NCBI GenBank assembly: GCA_017305635.1
Contig: JAFKKF010000011.1
Span: 1-64,000 of the forward strand
Origin: Hyphomicrobiales bacterium
Lineage (GTDB): Bacteria; Pseudomonadota; Alphaproteobacteria; Rhizobiales; Kaistiaceae
Direction: 5' to 3'
Length of the DNA stretch: 64,000 nt
Part shown: positions 48,171-56,254 of the stretch, in pieces
How positions within the stretch are numbered: the stretch's first letter is position 1
Layout: each line of letters begins with the position of its first letter
Notes under the pieces: model-generated
Told to the model about the DNA's origin: nothing
Seen by the model: the letters and a program-made list of their open reading frames with translations, nothing else
The model's database searches: none
Translations under genes and position numbers: made by a program

Positions 48171-48317
48171 GCCAGCCCTCCCCTTGCGGGAGGGCCGAAT
48201 TTGCCGAGCCGAAGGCGAGAGCGAATTCGGGGAGGGGTAATTCCCGGATAGGACACCCCTCCCCAAAACCACTTCCGCTGCGCTTCGCTGGTTTTGGCCC
48301 TCCCGCAAGGGGAGGGC
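48171..48317. repeat. Dispersed intergenic repeat, family B, inverted double copy
   Basis: Copy B1 (48171-48239) runs GCCAGCCCTCCCC...GGGGAGGGGTAA. Copy B2 (48253-48317) is in the opposite orientation, ACCCCTCCCCAAAACC...GGGGAGGGCT. Single copies lie at 55039-55106 and 61090-61157. Each unit has CCCTCCCC/GGGGAGGG ends and an inner CCAAAACC/GGTTTTGG palindrome. The region 48160-48471 holds nothing else that I can support. Confidence 0.85.
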
Positions 48318-48471
48318 TATTCGCACCCAACAGAGCGCCCATCCGACCAACGCACCCGCGCAGCGATCAGAACACCACCACTTCCTCCCCCTCGTAGCGC
48401 TCCCCTTGCCTCGGCTCTCGAATTGTGGTCGGAAACCCCGCCCTCCCCGTCTGCGCCCAAGGAACTCCGCA

Positions 48472-49260
48472 ATGGCCCGCTCTGCCCTTCTCAACGTGAT
48501 GGTTGCCGCCGTGCTCAAGGCCGGCCGCGGCCTCGCCCGCGACTTCGGCGAGGTCGAGAACCTCCAGGTCTCCGTGAAGGGCCCGGGCGATTTCGTCTCC
48601 GCCGCCGACCACCGCGCCGACAAGACCCTCATCGCCGAATTGCGGAAGGCCCGCCCGACCTACGCTTTCCTCACCGAGGAGAGCGGCACGCTGGAAGGCG
48701 AGGATGCCACCAACCGCTGGATCATCGATCCCCTCGACGGCACCACCAACTTCCTCCACGGCTTGCCCGTCTTCGCCGTCTCCCTCGGCCTCGAGCGTGA
48801 GGGTCAGCTGGTCGCCGGCGTCATCTACAATCCCATCCTCAACGAGCTCTACACCGTCGAGCGCGGCGCCGGCGCCTTCCTCAACGACAAGCGTTTGCGC
48901 GTTGCCGGCCGCAAGGAGATCGGTGACGCCGTCATCTCGACCGGCTGCGGGCCGAAGCTGAGGACCGAGGAGACCTACCTCGCCGAGTACCGCCGCCTGC
49001 TCGGCGTCGCCGCCGGCATCCGCAGCACCGGCTCTGCCGCGATGGACCTCGCCTGGGTCGCCTCCGGCCGCCTCGACGGCTACTGGCACCACGGCCTCTC
49101 GCCCTGGGACATCGCCGCCGGCATCCTCCTCGTGCGCGAGGCCGGCGGTCGCGTCACCGACTTCGATGGCGGCGATGCCATGTTCACCAAGGGCTCGATC
49201 GTCGCCGGCAACGAGGCGATCCACGCCAGGGTCCGCGCCGCGCTTGCTCCACAGCGTTAG
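48472..49260 (+). CDS. suhB: Inositol monophosphatase family protein
   Basis: This Mg2+-dependent phosphatase hydrolyses inositol phosphates, and SuhB homologues also act in rRNA transcription. The 262-residue protein has the metal-binding motifs FLTEESGTLEG, WIIDPLDGTTNFLHGLP and the C-terminal LSPWDIAAGILLVREAGG. ATG 48472 follows AAGGAACTCCGCA. The gene name is given by family likeness only. Confidence 0.9.
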   Translation: MARSALLNVMVAAVLKAGRGLARDFGEVENLQVSVKGPGDFVSAADHRADKTLIAELRKARPTYAFLTEESGTLEGEDATNRWIIDPLDGTTNFLHGLPVFAVSLGLEREGQLVAGVIYNPILNELYTVERGAGAFLNDKRLRVAGRKEIGDAVISTGCGPKLRTEETYLAEYRRLLGVAAGIRSTGSAAMDLAWVASGRLDGYWHHGLSPWDIAAGILLVREAGGRVTDFDGGDAMFTKGSIVAGNEAIHARVRAALAPQR

Positions 49261-49339
49261 GCGGCCTGCCGAGATTTTGCCGTTTCTATCTGCTCGCAAA
49301 TCAAGTTAAGACTGAGGTGTACGAGGAAGGATCACCAGC

Positions 49340-50383
49340 TTGCGTCTCTTCAGGAAGCGGGCCCGCGAATACGATCCCTACAAGCTGGCGACGCCCCAGC
49401 TGTACCTCTGGCGGATGATAATCTTCCTGGTCCTCGCCGCCTTCGTCGCGTTGATCCTTTATCGCCAGGCTTACGCCGCGTTCCTGTCCAATCCCGGCCT
49501 TAACGCGGTCATCATCGCGGTGCTCTTTATCGGCATTACGCTGGCTTTCCGTCAGGTGATCCGCCTGTTTCCCGAGATCCGCTGGGTCAACACCTTCCGC
49601 ATTGCCGAGCCGGGCATCGAGGTCGAGCGCTCGCCGATCCTGCTTGCGCCGATGGCGACGCTCCTCGGCGACCGCATCGGCCGCATGGCGATCTCGACGC
49701 AGACCATGCGCTCGATCCTCGACTCGATCCAGATGCGCCTCGACGAGGATCGCGAGATGTCGCGCTACCTCGTCAGCCTGCTCATCTTCCTCGGCCTGCT
49801 CGGCACCTTCTGGGGCCTGCTCGAGACCGTCACCAAGGTCTCCGACGTCATCGGCAGCCTCGACGTCTCGGGCTCGACCGCCGTCATCCTCGAGAACCTG
49901 AAGACCAGCCTGCAGGGCCCGCTCGCCGGCATGGGCACCGCCTTCTCGGCTTCGCTCTTCGGCCTCTCGGGCTCGCTCATCCTCGGCTTCCTCGACCTGC
50001 AGGCCGGCCAGGCCCAGGCGACCTTCTACAACGACCTCGAGGACTGGCTCTCCACCGTCACCGATCTCGACCCCGAGGCGATCCAGGCGAGCGCCGCCGG
50101 CGGTGCCACCGCCGAGGACCTTCGCGTCGCCATCGAGCGCCTGTCGCGGACCATTGCCGACGGCGGTGCTGCCGGCGGCGCCGCACAGGGTGCCGGCGGC
50201 ACGCAGCGCGCCACCACCGCCATGGCCAACCTCGCCGAGGGCATCCAGGGGCTCGTCCAGCACATGCGCACCGAGCAGCAGGTGGTGCGCACCTGGGTCG
50301 AAGCCCAGTCCGAGCAGCAGCGGGAAGTCCAGGAGCTGCTCCGCACCATTTCCAGGGCGCTGCAGGCGCCGGCAGGAGAGTGA
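49340..50383 (+). CDS. MotA/TolQ/ExbB-like membrane channel protein (orphan)
   Basis: This 347-residue protein has two N-terminal helices (about residues 26-44 and 52-70), then a cytoplasmic segment, then two more (about 135-155, YLVSLLIFLGLLGTFWGLLET; about 195-220). The LLGTFWGLLETV block matches the MotA/ExbB proton-channel helix. The C-terminal 120 residues are helical with a glycine/alanine-rich break. It starts at TTG 49340, preceded by AGGAAGGA. With the next gene, five bases on, it forms a MotAB-like stator pair with no flagellar genes nearby. Confidence 0.85.
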   Translation: MRLFRKRAREYDPYKLATPQLYLWRMIIFLVLAAFVALILYRQAYAAFLSNPGLNAVIIAVLFIGITLAFRQVIRLFPEIRWVNTFRIAEPGIEVERSPILLAPMATLLGDRIGRMAISTQTMRSILDSIQMRLDEDREMSRYLVSLLIFLGLLGTFWGLLETVTKVSDVIGSLDVSGSTAVILENLKTSLQGPLAGMGTAFSASLFGLSGSLILGFLDLQAGQAQATFYNDLEDWLSTVTDLDPEAIQASAAGGATAEDLRVAIERLSRTIADGGAAGGAAQGAGGTQRATTAMANLAEGIQGLVQHMRTEQQVVRTWVEAQSEQQREVQELLRTISRALQAPAGE

Positions 50384-50388
50384 CCTAG

Positions 50389-51420
50389 ATGGCCGTCGCC
50401 CGCGGGCGTCGCATCAGCCGGCCCGAATACTGGCCGGCTTTCGTCGACGTTCTCACCAACCTCCTTCTCGTCTTCATCTTCCTGCTCTCGATCTTCGCGC
50501 TCGTGCAGTTCCTGCTGTCGCGCGACATTTCCGGCCGCGACACAGTCCTCCAGCGCCTCAACGCGCAGATCGCCGAGCTGACCGAGATGCTCGCCCTCGA
50601 AAAGGCCTCGAAGGGCGAGATGACCGACAACCTCTCCACCCTCCAGGCGAGCCTCACCACCGCCGAGAGCGAGCGCGACCGCCTGAAGGGCCTGCTCAGC
50701 AGCCAGTCGGACGCCGCCGGTGCCGCCGGCGACCGCATCGCCGCGCTCACCAACGACCTCAATGCTGAGAAGCAGACGAGCCAGCGCGCCCTCTCGCAGG
50801 TCGAGCTCCTCAACCAGCAGCTCGCCGCGCTCCGCCGCCAGATCGCCGCCCTCGAATCCGCCCTCAACGCCTCGGAGGACAAGGACAAGGAGAGCCAGGC
50901 AAGCATCGCCGACCTCGGCAAGCGCCTCAACGTCGCCCTTGCCCAGCGCGTGCAGGAGCTCTCGCGCTACCGCTCCGACTTCTTCGGCCGCCTCCGCGAG
51001 ATCCTCGGCGACCGCCCCGACATCCGCATCGTCGGTGACCGCTTCGTCTTCCAGTCGGAAGTCCTTTTCGACACCGGCTCCGACCAGATCGGCACGCAGG
51101 GCGACGTCGAGCTGGACAAGCTCGCCACCGCGATCCAAGAGCTCATCAAGGAAATCCCGCCGGACATCCCCTGGGTCCTCCAGGTCAATGGCCATACCGA
51201 CAAGCGCCCGATCACCGGCACCGCCGGCCGCTTCAAGAACAACTGGGAGCTCTCGGCCGCCCGCGCCGTCGCGGTGGTGCGCTATCTCGCCGACAAGGGC
51301 ATCCCACCCGAGCATCTCGCCGCCGCCGGCTTCGGCGAGTTCCAGCCACTCGAGGCCGGCGACAGCGACGAGCAGCTGGCCAAGAACCGACGCATCGAGC
51401 TGAAGCTCACCGAGCGGTAA
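50389..51420 (+). CDS. MotB/OmpA-like envelope protein (orphan stator partner)
   Basis: This 343-residue protein has one N-terminal membrane helix carrying a membrane-embedded Asp (Asp20, PAFVDVLTNLLLVFIFLLS), as in MotB. A long coiled coil follows (about residues 50-190). The C-terminal OmpA-like peptidoglycan-binding domain (about 215-343) has VNGHTDKRPITG and NWELSAARAVAVVRYL. It would anchor a proton-driven complex to the cell wall. Similar pairs occur in other Rhizobiales; the task of the complex is not known. Confidence 0.87.
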   Translation: MAVARGRRISRPEYWPAFVDVLTNLLLVFIFLLSIFALVQFLLSRDISGRDTVLQRLNAQIAELTEMLALEKASKGEMTDNLSTLQASLTTAESERDRLKGLLSSQSDAAGAAGDRIAALTNDLNAEKQTSQRALSQVELLNQQLAALRRQIAALESALNASEDKDKESQASIADLGKRLNVALAQRVQELSRYRSDFFGRLREILGDRPDIRIVGDRFVFQSEVLFDTGSDQIGTQGDVELDKLATAIQELIKEIPPDIPWVLQVNGHTDKRPITGTAGRFKNNWELSAARAVAVVRYLADKGIPPEHLAAAGFGEFQPLEAGDSDEQLAKNRRIELKLTER

Positions 51421-51600
51421 GCAGATCCAGGAGAAGCGGGAACCGGTTTTCCGTCCGGATTTGCGCCAGACGGGAACTTGAAGCCCGGCAACCCATGCTG
51501 GCATCGGGCGCCCGGCTTGTGTCGGCCGGCCGCCTCCGGTATAGGGTCGCCCCAATCGGCGCGGGATCGCGCCTTCCCGAGAGCTTCCAGGGTTTCCGCG

Positions 51601-51822
51601 ATGAAGAAAGACATTCACCCCGATTATCACGAGATCAAGGTCGTGATGACGGACGGCACCGAATACGTCACCCGCTCGACCTATGGCGAGGCCGGCGCGA
51701 CGCTCCAGCTCGATATCGACCCGAAGACCCATCCGGCCTGGACCGGCGGCTCGCAGCACCTCCTCGATCGCGGCGGGCGCGTCTCGCGCTTCCAGAACCG
51801 CTACAAGGGCCTGAAGACCTGA
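51601..51822 (+). CDS. rpmE: 50S ribosomal protein L31
   Basis: L31 bridges the two ribosomal subunits. The 73-residue protein opens [19 protein letters not shown] and ends [12 protein letters not shown]. It lacks the zinc-binding cysteines, as is common in alphaproteobacterial L31. The start at ATG 51601 is the conserved one. A strong terminator follows. Confidence 0.95.
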   Translation: MKKDIHPDYHEIKVVMTDGTEYVTRSTYGEAGATLQLDIDPKTHPAWTGGSQHLLDRGGRVSRFQNRYKGLKT

Positions 51823-51848
51823 TCTTCCGGGCCTCGGCCTGAAAAACG

Positions 51849-51876
51849 AAACCCCGGCCTTGGCCGGGGTTTTTTG
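51849..51876 (+). terminator. Intrinsic terminator after rpmE
   Basis: AACCCCGGCC and GGCCGGGGTT pair around a TT loop, followed by TTTTTG. Upstream A residues mean it could also serve the convergent rcdA gene. Confidence 0.92.
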
Positions 51877-51901
51877 TTGCCCACCGTTTCTGGTACGGCC
51901 G

Positions 51902-52432
51902 CTACTTCCCGCCGAAGGCGGCGCTCAGTTGCCCGAGCTGTCGCGCGACCGGATTCTCCGCCTCTTCCGGCGCCGCGGCGCCGGTATCGAGGATGCCGTC
52001 CAGCTTCCGGACCCTCTCCTGCAGGCGGATCGAGCGCGTGATCAGGTCGCGCAGCCGCTCCGGCAGGTCGTCCCATCCCGGGCCGCCCGTCGCGCTCGCG
52101 AGCCCGCCGAGCTTGACCTTCGACTTCTCGGAATTGGCCTGCTCGGCCGAGAGCTCGCCGTCGTTCACCGCGCGCTGCAGGAGGAGCCACGAGGCGAGCT
52201 GCATCAGCCGCGTGGTCAGCCGCATCGATTCCGTCGCATAGGCGAGCGAGCCTACCCGCGCCAGGCCCTTCGACTCGCGCCGCCCCTCGCCGTCGAGGTA
52301 GTTGGCGGTCTCCTCGACCAGTCCCATTCCCTCGCGGAACATCGCGCGGAACGCGTCCGAACCGGCGAGCCGCTTGCCGAAATAGATCGGCGCGGCGGGC
52401 GGCATGCGTGCTGAAATATTCTCTTCTGCCAT
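51902..52432 (-). CDS. rcdA: DUF1465 protein, RcdA-like protease adaptor
   Basis: DUF1465 is the family of RcdA, which in Caulobacter helps ClpXP degrade the master regulator CtrA. The 176-residue protein is mostly helical, with the family blocks YFGKRLAGSDAFRAMFREGM, ETANYLDGEGRRESK and YATESMRLTTRLMQLASWLL. ATG 52432 is the likely start; a longer open frame upstream lacks conservation and runs through a terminator-like hairpin. A perfect CtrA box lies 234 bases upstream, which would give a feedback loop. Confidence 0.85.
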   Translation of the reverse strand: MAEENISARMPPAAPIYFGKRLAGSDAFRAMFREGMGLVEETANYLDGEGRRESKGLARVGSLAYATESMRLTTRLMQLASWLLLQRAVNDGELSAEQANSEKSKVKLGGLASATGGPGWDDLPERLRDLITRSIRLQERVRKLDGILDTGAAAPEEAENPVARQLGQLSAAFGGK

Positions 52433-52544
52433 CGTGACGTCGCTCGGAAAAAATTGACCGGCTTTGTCCCGAAAAGGGACCGAAACCTTGGGTTCTTCGC
52501 AATGCGCGCGCCAGTTCTCGTCCCACGGCACCGGCCGTGAGGCA

Positions 52545-52574
52545 AGAAAAAAGAGAGCCGCGCGAGGCGGCTCT
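52545..52574 (-). terminator. Terminator-like hairpin in the rcdA leader
   Basis: On the minus strand AGAGCCGC pairs with GCGGCTCT around a five-base loop, then CTTTTTTCT follows. It sits between the CtrA box and rcdA. It could end a short RNA of about 100 bases or act as an attenuator of rcdA. Confidence 0.7.
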
Positions 52575-52665
52575 GGAAAAGTTGAAACAGGGAGGCGTCA
52601 AACAGAGTGGACAGGAGCCACTCGCAATCCAGATGACTGGATGCCTTAGTAAACACCCGTAAAGC

Positions 52666-52680
52666 TTAAGGAATGGTTAA
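52666..52680. promoter_or_regulatory. CtrA box (TTAA-N7-TTAA) upstream of rcdA
   Basis: TTAAGGAATGGTTAA (TTAACCATTCCTTAA on the minus strand) is a perfect palindromic CtrA recognition pattern in an AT-rich stretch upstream of rcdA. In Caulobacter rcdA is itself a CtrA target. Confidence 0.68.
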
Positions 52681-52756
52681 CGGCGCCGGCAGAACCGCCG
52701 CAGGTGCCGTTCCGATTCCGCGGCGCCGTGCCGTTTCGGCACTCCGCCGGCCGCCC

Positions 52757-52951
52757 TCATCGCTTGAAGAAGGACTCGGCCGCCTCGGCGCTGGCGCGCT
52801 TCTCGGCGAGCGCCGCCTTCAGTCGCTCGATCTCGGCGGTCAGCAGCCCGATCCGCTCGCCGATCTCGTCCACAGATAGTTTGGCGAGCTCCTCGCCGAT
52901 CTCGTGGACGGTCTTTTTCTTCTTCGGCAATTCCTCGTCGAAGAGCGCCAT
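52757..52951 (-). CDS. DUF1192 small coiled-coil protein
   Basis: This 64-residue protein opens MALFDEELPKKKKTVHEIGE and continues as a coiled coil (DEIGERIGLLTAEIERLKAALAEK), the DUF1192 pattern. GAGGG precedes the ATG. DUF1192 genes commonly lie between rcdA and the quinone oxidoreductase gene in Rhizobiales. Its function is unknown. Confidence 0.88.
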   Translation of the reverse strand: MALFDEELPKKKKTVHEIGEELAKLSVDEIGERIGLLTAEIERLKAALAEKRASAEAAESFFKR

Positions 52952-53025
52952 GTCGCCAAGCCCTCCCGTTCGCGCTATGTCGGCAACCGACATAGGGCAG
53001 TCGCGGCAGGAATGGGAGAGCGCGC

Positions 53026-54024
53026 ATGGCCGGTGCAACCATGAAGGCGATCGCGATTCCCGTTCCCGGGCCTTACGACGCGCTCGTCCTCGAGGAGCGC
53101 CCGCGCCCGTCCCCCGCCGGGCGGCAGGTCCTCGTCCGCGTCCACGCCGCCGGCGTCAACCGGCCGGATGTCTTCCAGCGCCTCGGCAACTATCCGCCGC
53201 CGCCCGGTGCCCCCGACATTCCTGGCCTCGAGATCGCCGGCGAGGTCGCCGCCCTTGGCCCCGAGGCCTCGACCTTTTCCGTCGGCGACACGGTCACCGC
53301 CCTCGTGCCCGGCGGCGGCTATGCCGAATATTGCGTCGTCGACGAACGGAACGCCCTTCCCGTCCCGCGCGGCTTCTCCATGGTCGAGGCCGCCGCCATC
53401 CCCGAGACCTTCTTCACCGTCTGGCCGAACATCTTCGACCGCGGTCGCCTCGCCGCCGGCGAGACGCTCCTCGTCCATGGCGGCGCCTCCGGCATCGGCA
53501 CGACCGCGATCCAGCTCGCCAGGGCCTTCGGCGCCCGCGTCATCGTCACCGCCGGCAGCGACGACAAGTGCGACGCCTGCCGCAAGCTCGGCGCCGACCT
53601 TGCCATCAACTACCGGACCGCCGATTTCGTCGCCGCCGTGAGGGAGGCGACCGGCGGCGCCGGCGTGAACGTCATCCTCGACATGGTCGGCGGCGACTAC
53701 GTCAACCGCAACTACGAGGCCGCGGCGCCGGAAGGCCGCATCGTCCAGATCGCGACGCTCCACGGCCTGCCCGACAAGGCCAACATCGCGCTCCTGATGC
53801 AGAAACGCCTGACCCATACCGGCTCGACCCTCCGGCCGCGTCCGGTCGAGTTCAAGGCCGCCGTGGCGAGGACCCTCCACGAAAAGGTCTGGCCGCTCCT
53901 CGAAGCCCGCGCGATCGCCCCGGTCATCGATTCCACCTTCCCGCTCGCCGAGGCGCCGAAGGCCCATGCCCGCATCGACGACCCGGACCATTTCGGCAAG
54001 ATCGTCCTGACCGTGGCGGGCTGA
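53026..54024 (+). CDS. NAD(P)H quinone oxidoreductase, PIG3 family
   Basis: This 332-residue medium-chain dehydrogenase lacks the zinc ligands, as quinone reductases do. It has the substrate domain (RVHAAGVNRPDVFQRLGNYPPPPG), the block PGLEIAGEVAALG, and the NADPH fold LLVHGGASGIGTTAIQLARA. A ribosome site (GGGAGAG) supports ATG 53026; ATG 53041 is an alternative. It is divergent from DUF1192 with 74 bases between. Confidence 0.93.
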   Translation: MAGATMKAIAIPVPGPYDALVLEERPRPSPAGRQVLVRVHAAGVNRPDVFQRLGNYPPPPGAPDIPGLEIAGEVAALGPEASTFSVGDTVTALVPGGGYAEYCVVDERNALPVPRGFSMVEAAAIPETFFTVWPNIFDRGRLAAGETLLVHGGASGIGTTAIQLARAFGARVIVTAGSDDKCDACRKLGADLAINYRTADFVAAVREATGGAGVNVILDMVGGDYVNRNYEAAAPEGRIVQIATLHGLPDKANIALLMQKRLTHTGSTLRPRPVEFKAAVARTLHEKVWPLLEARAIAPVIDSTFPLAEAPKAHARIDDPDHFGKIVLTVAG

Positions 54025-54029
54025 CGGCC

Positions 54030-54088
54030 GCGGGTTCCTCCCCCGTTTACGGGGGAGGGGGACCGGCGAAGCCGGTGGAGGGGGCGCG
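54030..54088. repeat. Dispersed intergenic repeat, family A, short copy
   Basis: GCGGGTTCCTCCCCCGTTTA continues into GGGGGAGGGGGACC and ends GGTGGAGGGGGCGCGTG. It shares both ends with the units at 38162 and 61188 but has GGCGAAGCC in place of the two inner palindromes. Confidence 0.8.
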
Positions 54089-54224
54089 TGACGGTCACCA
54101 CACCGCGCAAGCGAGCCCGTTTGCCTTCCCCGCACCTACCGCCTATATAGGCGCCATTCCCGTCATGATTGGCATGACAACGGCTCCCGGGCCCGCAACC
54201 CCGGCGAGCGACCGGGAGAGGCTT

Positions 54225-54947
54225 ATGAACACCGCACTTCCCCTGATGCCCAAGGCGACCGCCGTCTGGCTGGTCGACAACACTTCGCTCTCGTTCGATC
54301 AGATCGCCGATTTCTGCAAGCTCCACCCGCTCGAGGTGAAGGCGATTGCCGATGGCGAATCCGCCCTCACCATCAAGGGCATGGACCCGATCACCACCGG
54401 CCAGCTGACGCGCGAGGAGATCGAGGCCGCCGAGGCCGATCCCGCCCGCCGCCTGAACATGGCCGATGCCCGCGTGCGCGTCGCCGTCGCCAAGCGGAAG
54501 GGTCCGCGCTACACGCCGGTCTCGCGCCGCCAGGATCGCCCGAACGCCATCCTCTGGCTGCTCCGCAACCATCCCGAGCTGAAGGACGCGCAGATCATGC
54601 GTCTCGTCGGCACCACCAAGCCGACCATCGACGCGATCCGTAACCGCTCGCACTGGAACGCCAACAACCTCCAGCCGCTCGATCCCGTCACCCTCGGCCT
54701 CTGCTCGCAGATCGACCTCGACTTCGAGGTCGAGCGCGCCGCCAAGTCCTCGCCGCAGCGCGAGGTGACCGAGCCGGTCGGCGCCACGCTCCTTCCCGCC
54801 GACCAGACGACGACGGCCGCCGCCGCCCTTGCCGCCGCGGCGACCCGCCCGACTGTCAACCCGGAGCGCGAGGCCGAGCGCGAGGCGGATGCCGTCTTCG
54901 CCAAGCTGAAGTCGATGAACCGCCGCGAGGAGCAGGACGAGGAGTAG
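54225..54947 (+). CDS. trcR: Cell-cycle transcriptional regulator TrcR (DUF1013)
   Basis: The DUF1013 family includes TrcR, a regulator of cell-cycle genes. The 240-residue protein has the N-terminal block LPKATAVWLVDNTSLSFDQ-like region (PKATAVWLVDNTSLSFDQIA), a helix-turn-helix segment, and RPNAILWLLRNHPELKDAQI followed by GTTKPTIDAIRNRSHWN. The C-terminal tail is acidic and alanine-rich. GGGAGAGG precedes ATG 54225. It lies near rcdA, which fits a cell-cycle neighbourhood. Confidence 0.88.
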   Translation: MNTALPLMPKATAVWLVDNTSLSFDQIADFCKLHPLEVKAIADGESALTIKGMDPITTGQLTREEIEAAEADPARRLNMADARVRVAVAKRKGPRYTPVSRRQDRPNAILWLLRNHPELKDAQIMRLVGTTKPTIDAIRNRSHWNANNLQPLDPVTLGLCSQIDLDFEVERAAKSSPQREVTEPVGATLLPADQTTTAAAALAAAATRPTVNPEREAEREADAVFAKLKSMNRREEQDEE

Positions 54948-55038
54948 TCCGCCACCGGCTTTCCCGCGATCGCGAGTCCATGGCGGCCCTCCCCGTTCAC
55001 GCGAAGCGTGGTGGAGGGATGCATGAAGGCCACGACGC

Positions 55039-55106
55039 CCAGCCCTCCCCTTGTGGGAGGGCCAAAACCAGCGACGCACAGCGGAGATGGTTTTGGGGAG
55101 GGGTAA
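55039..55106. repeat. Dispersed intergenic repeat, family B, single copy
   Basis: CCCAGCCCTCCCCTTGTGGG opens the unit, CCAAAACCA and TGGTTTTGG face each other inside, and GGGGAGGGGTAA closes it. It matches the units at 48171 and 61090. The region from 54948 to 55166 holds nothing else recognised. Confidence 0.85.
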
Positions 55107-55166
55107 GGCCATCACCGAGCGAAGCGCATTTGGCGCGGCTGCATCGACGGTCCCGCCCCGGGCACC

Positions 55167-55856
55167 CTACTTCGCCCGGTCGGCCGTGACGCGCGCCATG
55201 TAGTCCTCGAGCGCGCGTCCGGGCTCGGCCACGAAGCGGTCGTCGGTCAGCGCGAGATCGCCGACCCGGTCGAGGCGGAAGGTGCGGAAGTCGGTCCTCA
55301 GCTCGCACCAGGCGGCGACCGTCCACACCCCGCCCCAGAAGTGCAGCGCCAGCGGCCTGACGATCCGGATGCTCGCCGCGCCCACGGCGTCGCCATAGGC
55401 GAAGGAAGCCTTCCGCTTCTCGTCTATGCTGCGCACGAAGAGATCGAACCGCGTGCGGAGCGACTCGTCGAACCGGTAGCCCGGCGCGAAGATCGCCACC
55501 CGCCCCGCCGCGCGCATCCGGTCGGCCGGTGCGACCGCCGCGATCTTGACCATCGCCTCCGATGCCGAGCGTGCCAGCTCGCGGCCCGCCCAGGCCTCGA
55601 CCATCCGCGCGCCGACCATCAGCGCCTCGATCTCGCCGAGCGTGAACATCAGCGGCGGCAGCTGGAAGCCGGGCCTGAGCAGATAGCCGACGCCCGCCTC
55701 GCCGTCGATCGGGACGCCCGCCGTCTGCAGGTCGCGAATGTCGCGATAGATGGTGCGCACCGACACTTCGAGCCGTTCGGCGATCTTCTGCGCGGTGACC
55801 AGCCGGTCGCCGCGCAGCTGCTGGACGATCTCGAAGAGCCGGTCCGCCCGCCGCAT
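55167..55856 (-). CDS. YafY-family transcriptional regulator (HTH + WYL domain)
   Basis: This 229-residue cytoplasmic protein has an N-terminal DeoR-type helix-turn-helix (LVTAQKIAERLEVSVRTIYRD) and a C-terminal WYL ligand-binding domain (IVRPLALHFWGGVWTVAAWCELRTDFRTFRLDR). It lies five bases after the VOC protein gene, so the pair is an operon. Regulators of this type often control their partner enzyme; the effector is unknown. Confidence 0.92.
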   Translation of the reverse strand: MRRADRLFEIVQQLRGDRLVTAQKIAERLEVSVRTIYRDIRDLQTAGVPIDGEAGVGYLLRPGFQLPPLMFTLGEIEALMVGARMVEAWAGRELARSASEAMVKIAAVAPADRMRAAGRVAIFAPGYRFDESLRTRFDLFVRSIDEKRKASFAYGDAVGAASIRIVRPLALHFWGGVWTVAAWCELRTDFRTFRLDRVGDLALTDDRFVAEPGRALEDYMARVTADRAK

Positions 55857-55861
55857 GCGGG

Positions 55862-56254
55862 TCAGGCCTTCGCCATGCCGTGCAGGCCGACGCGATTGCC
55901 CTCGCTGTCCTCGATATGGAAGAAGGCGCCCATGCCCTCGGGCAGGTCGACCCGCGGGGTGAGCACCGTGCCGCCCGCTTCCTTCACCCGGCCGGCCACT
56001 TCGTCCAGCCGGTCGTCGCAATTGAGGTAGATCACGGTGCCGGTCGCCCGGCCGGCGAGCTCCGGCACGTTCATGATGGCGCCGGACACGCCCGGCCGCG
56101 CATAGGGGAACACCGCCATCTCGCCGCCGCCCATCCGCTCGCGCTTCAGCTTCACCGACAGGATCTTCTCGTAGAAGCCCGCCGCCCTCTCGAGATCGAA
56201 TGCCGGGATCTCGAACCAGTTGATCACGCTCCGCACTTCCTGCTCGTTGCTCAT
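55862..56254 (-). CDS. VOC-family (glyoxalase-like) protein
   Basis: This 130-residue protein has the two beta-alpha-beta modules of the vicinal oxygen chelate fold (WFEIPAFDLERAAGFYEKIL; FFHIEDSEGNRVGLHG). A substrate cannot be predicted. It is the first gene of a two-gene operon with the WYL regulator. Confidence 0.88.
   Translation of the reverse strand: MSNEQEVRSVINWFEIPAFDLERAAGFYEKILSVKLKRERMGGGEMAVFPYARPGVSGAIMNVPELAGRATGTVIYLNCDDRLDEVAGRVKEAGGTVLTPRVDLPEGMGAFFHIEDSEGNRVGLHGMAKA

Larger units (their letters stand above)
52433..52756. other. Leader and promoter region of rcdA
   Basis: These 324 bases contain a CtrA box (52666-52680), a terminator-like hairpin (52545-52574) between that box and rcdA, and AT-rich promoter-like sequence. 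A frame open through here on the minus strand has no ribosome site and passes through the hairpin, so I do not call it. Confidence 0.6.

Noticed and set aside
49340-51420. Zorya-type defence system based on the MotA/MotB-like pair
   Set aside because: ZorA and ZorB are MotAB-like, but no ZorC, ZorD or ZorE gene follows; rpmE and rcdA come next. The pair looks like a core envelope gene set.
52252-52656. Minus-strand frame through the rcdA leader
   Set aside because: It passes through a terminator hairpin, has no ribosome site and overlaps rcdA in another frame.
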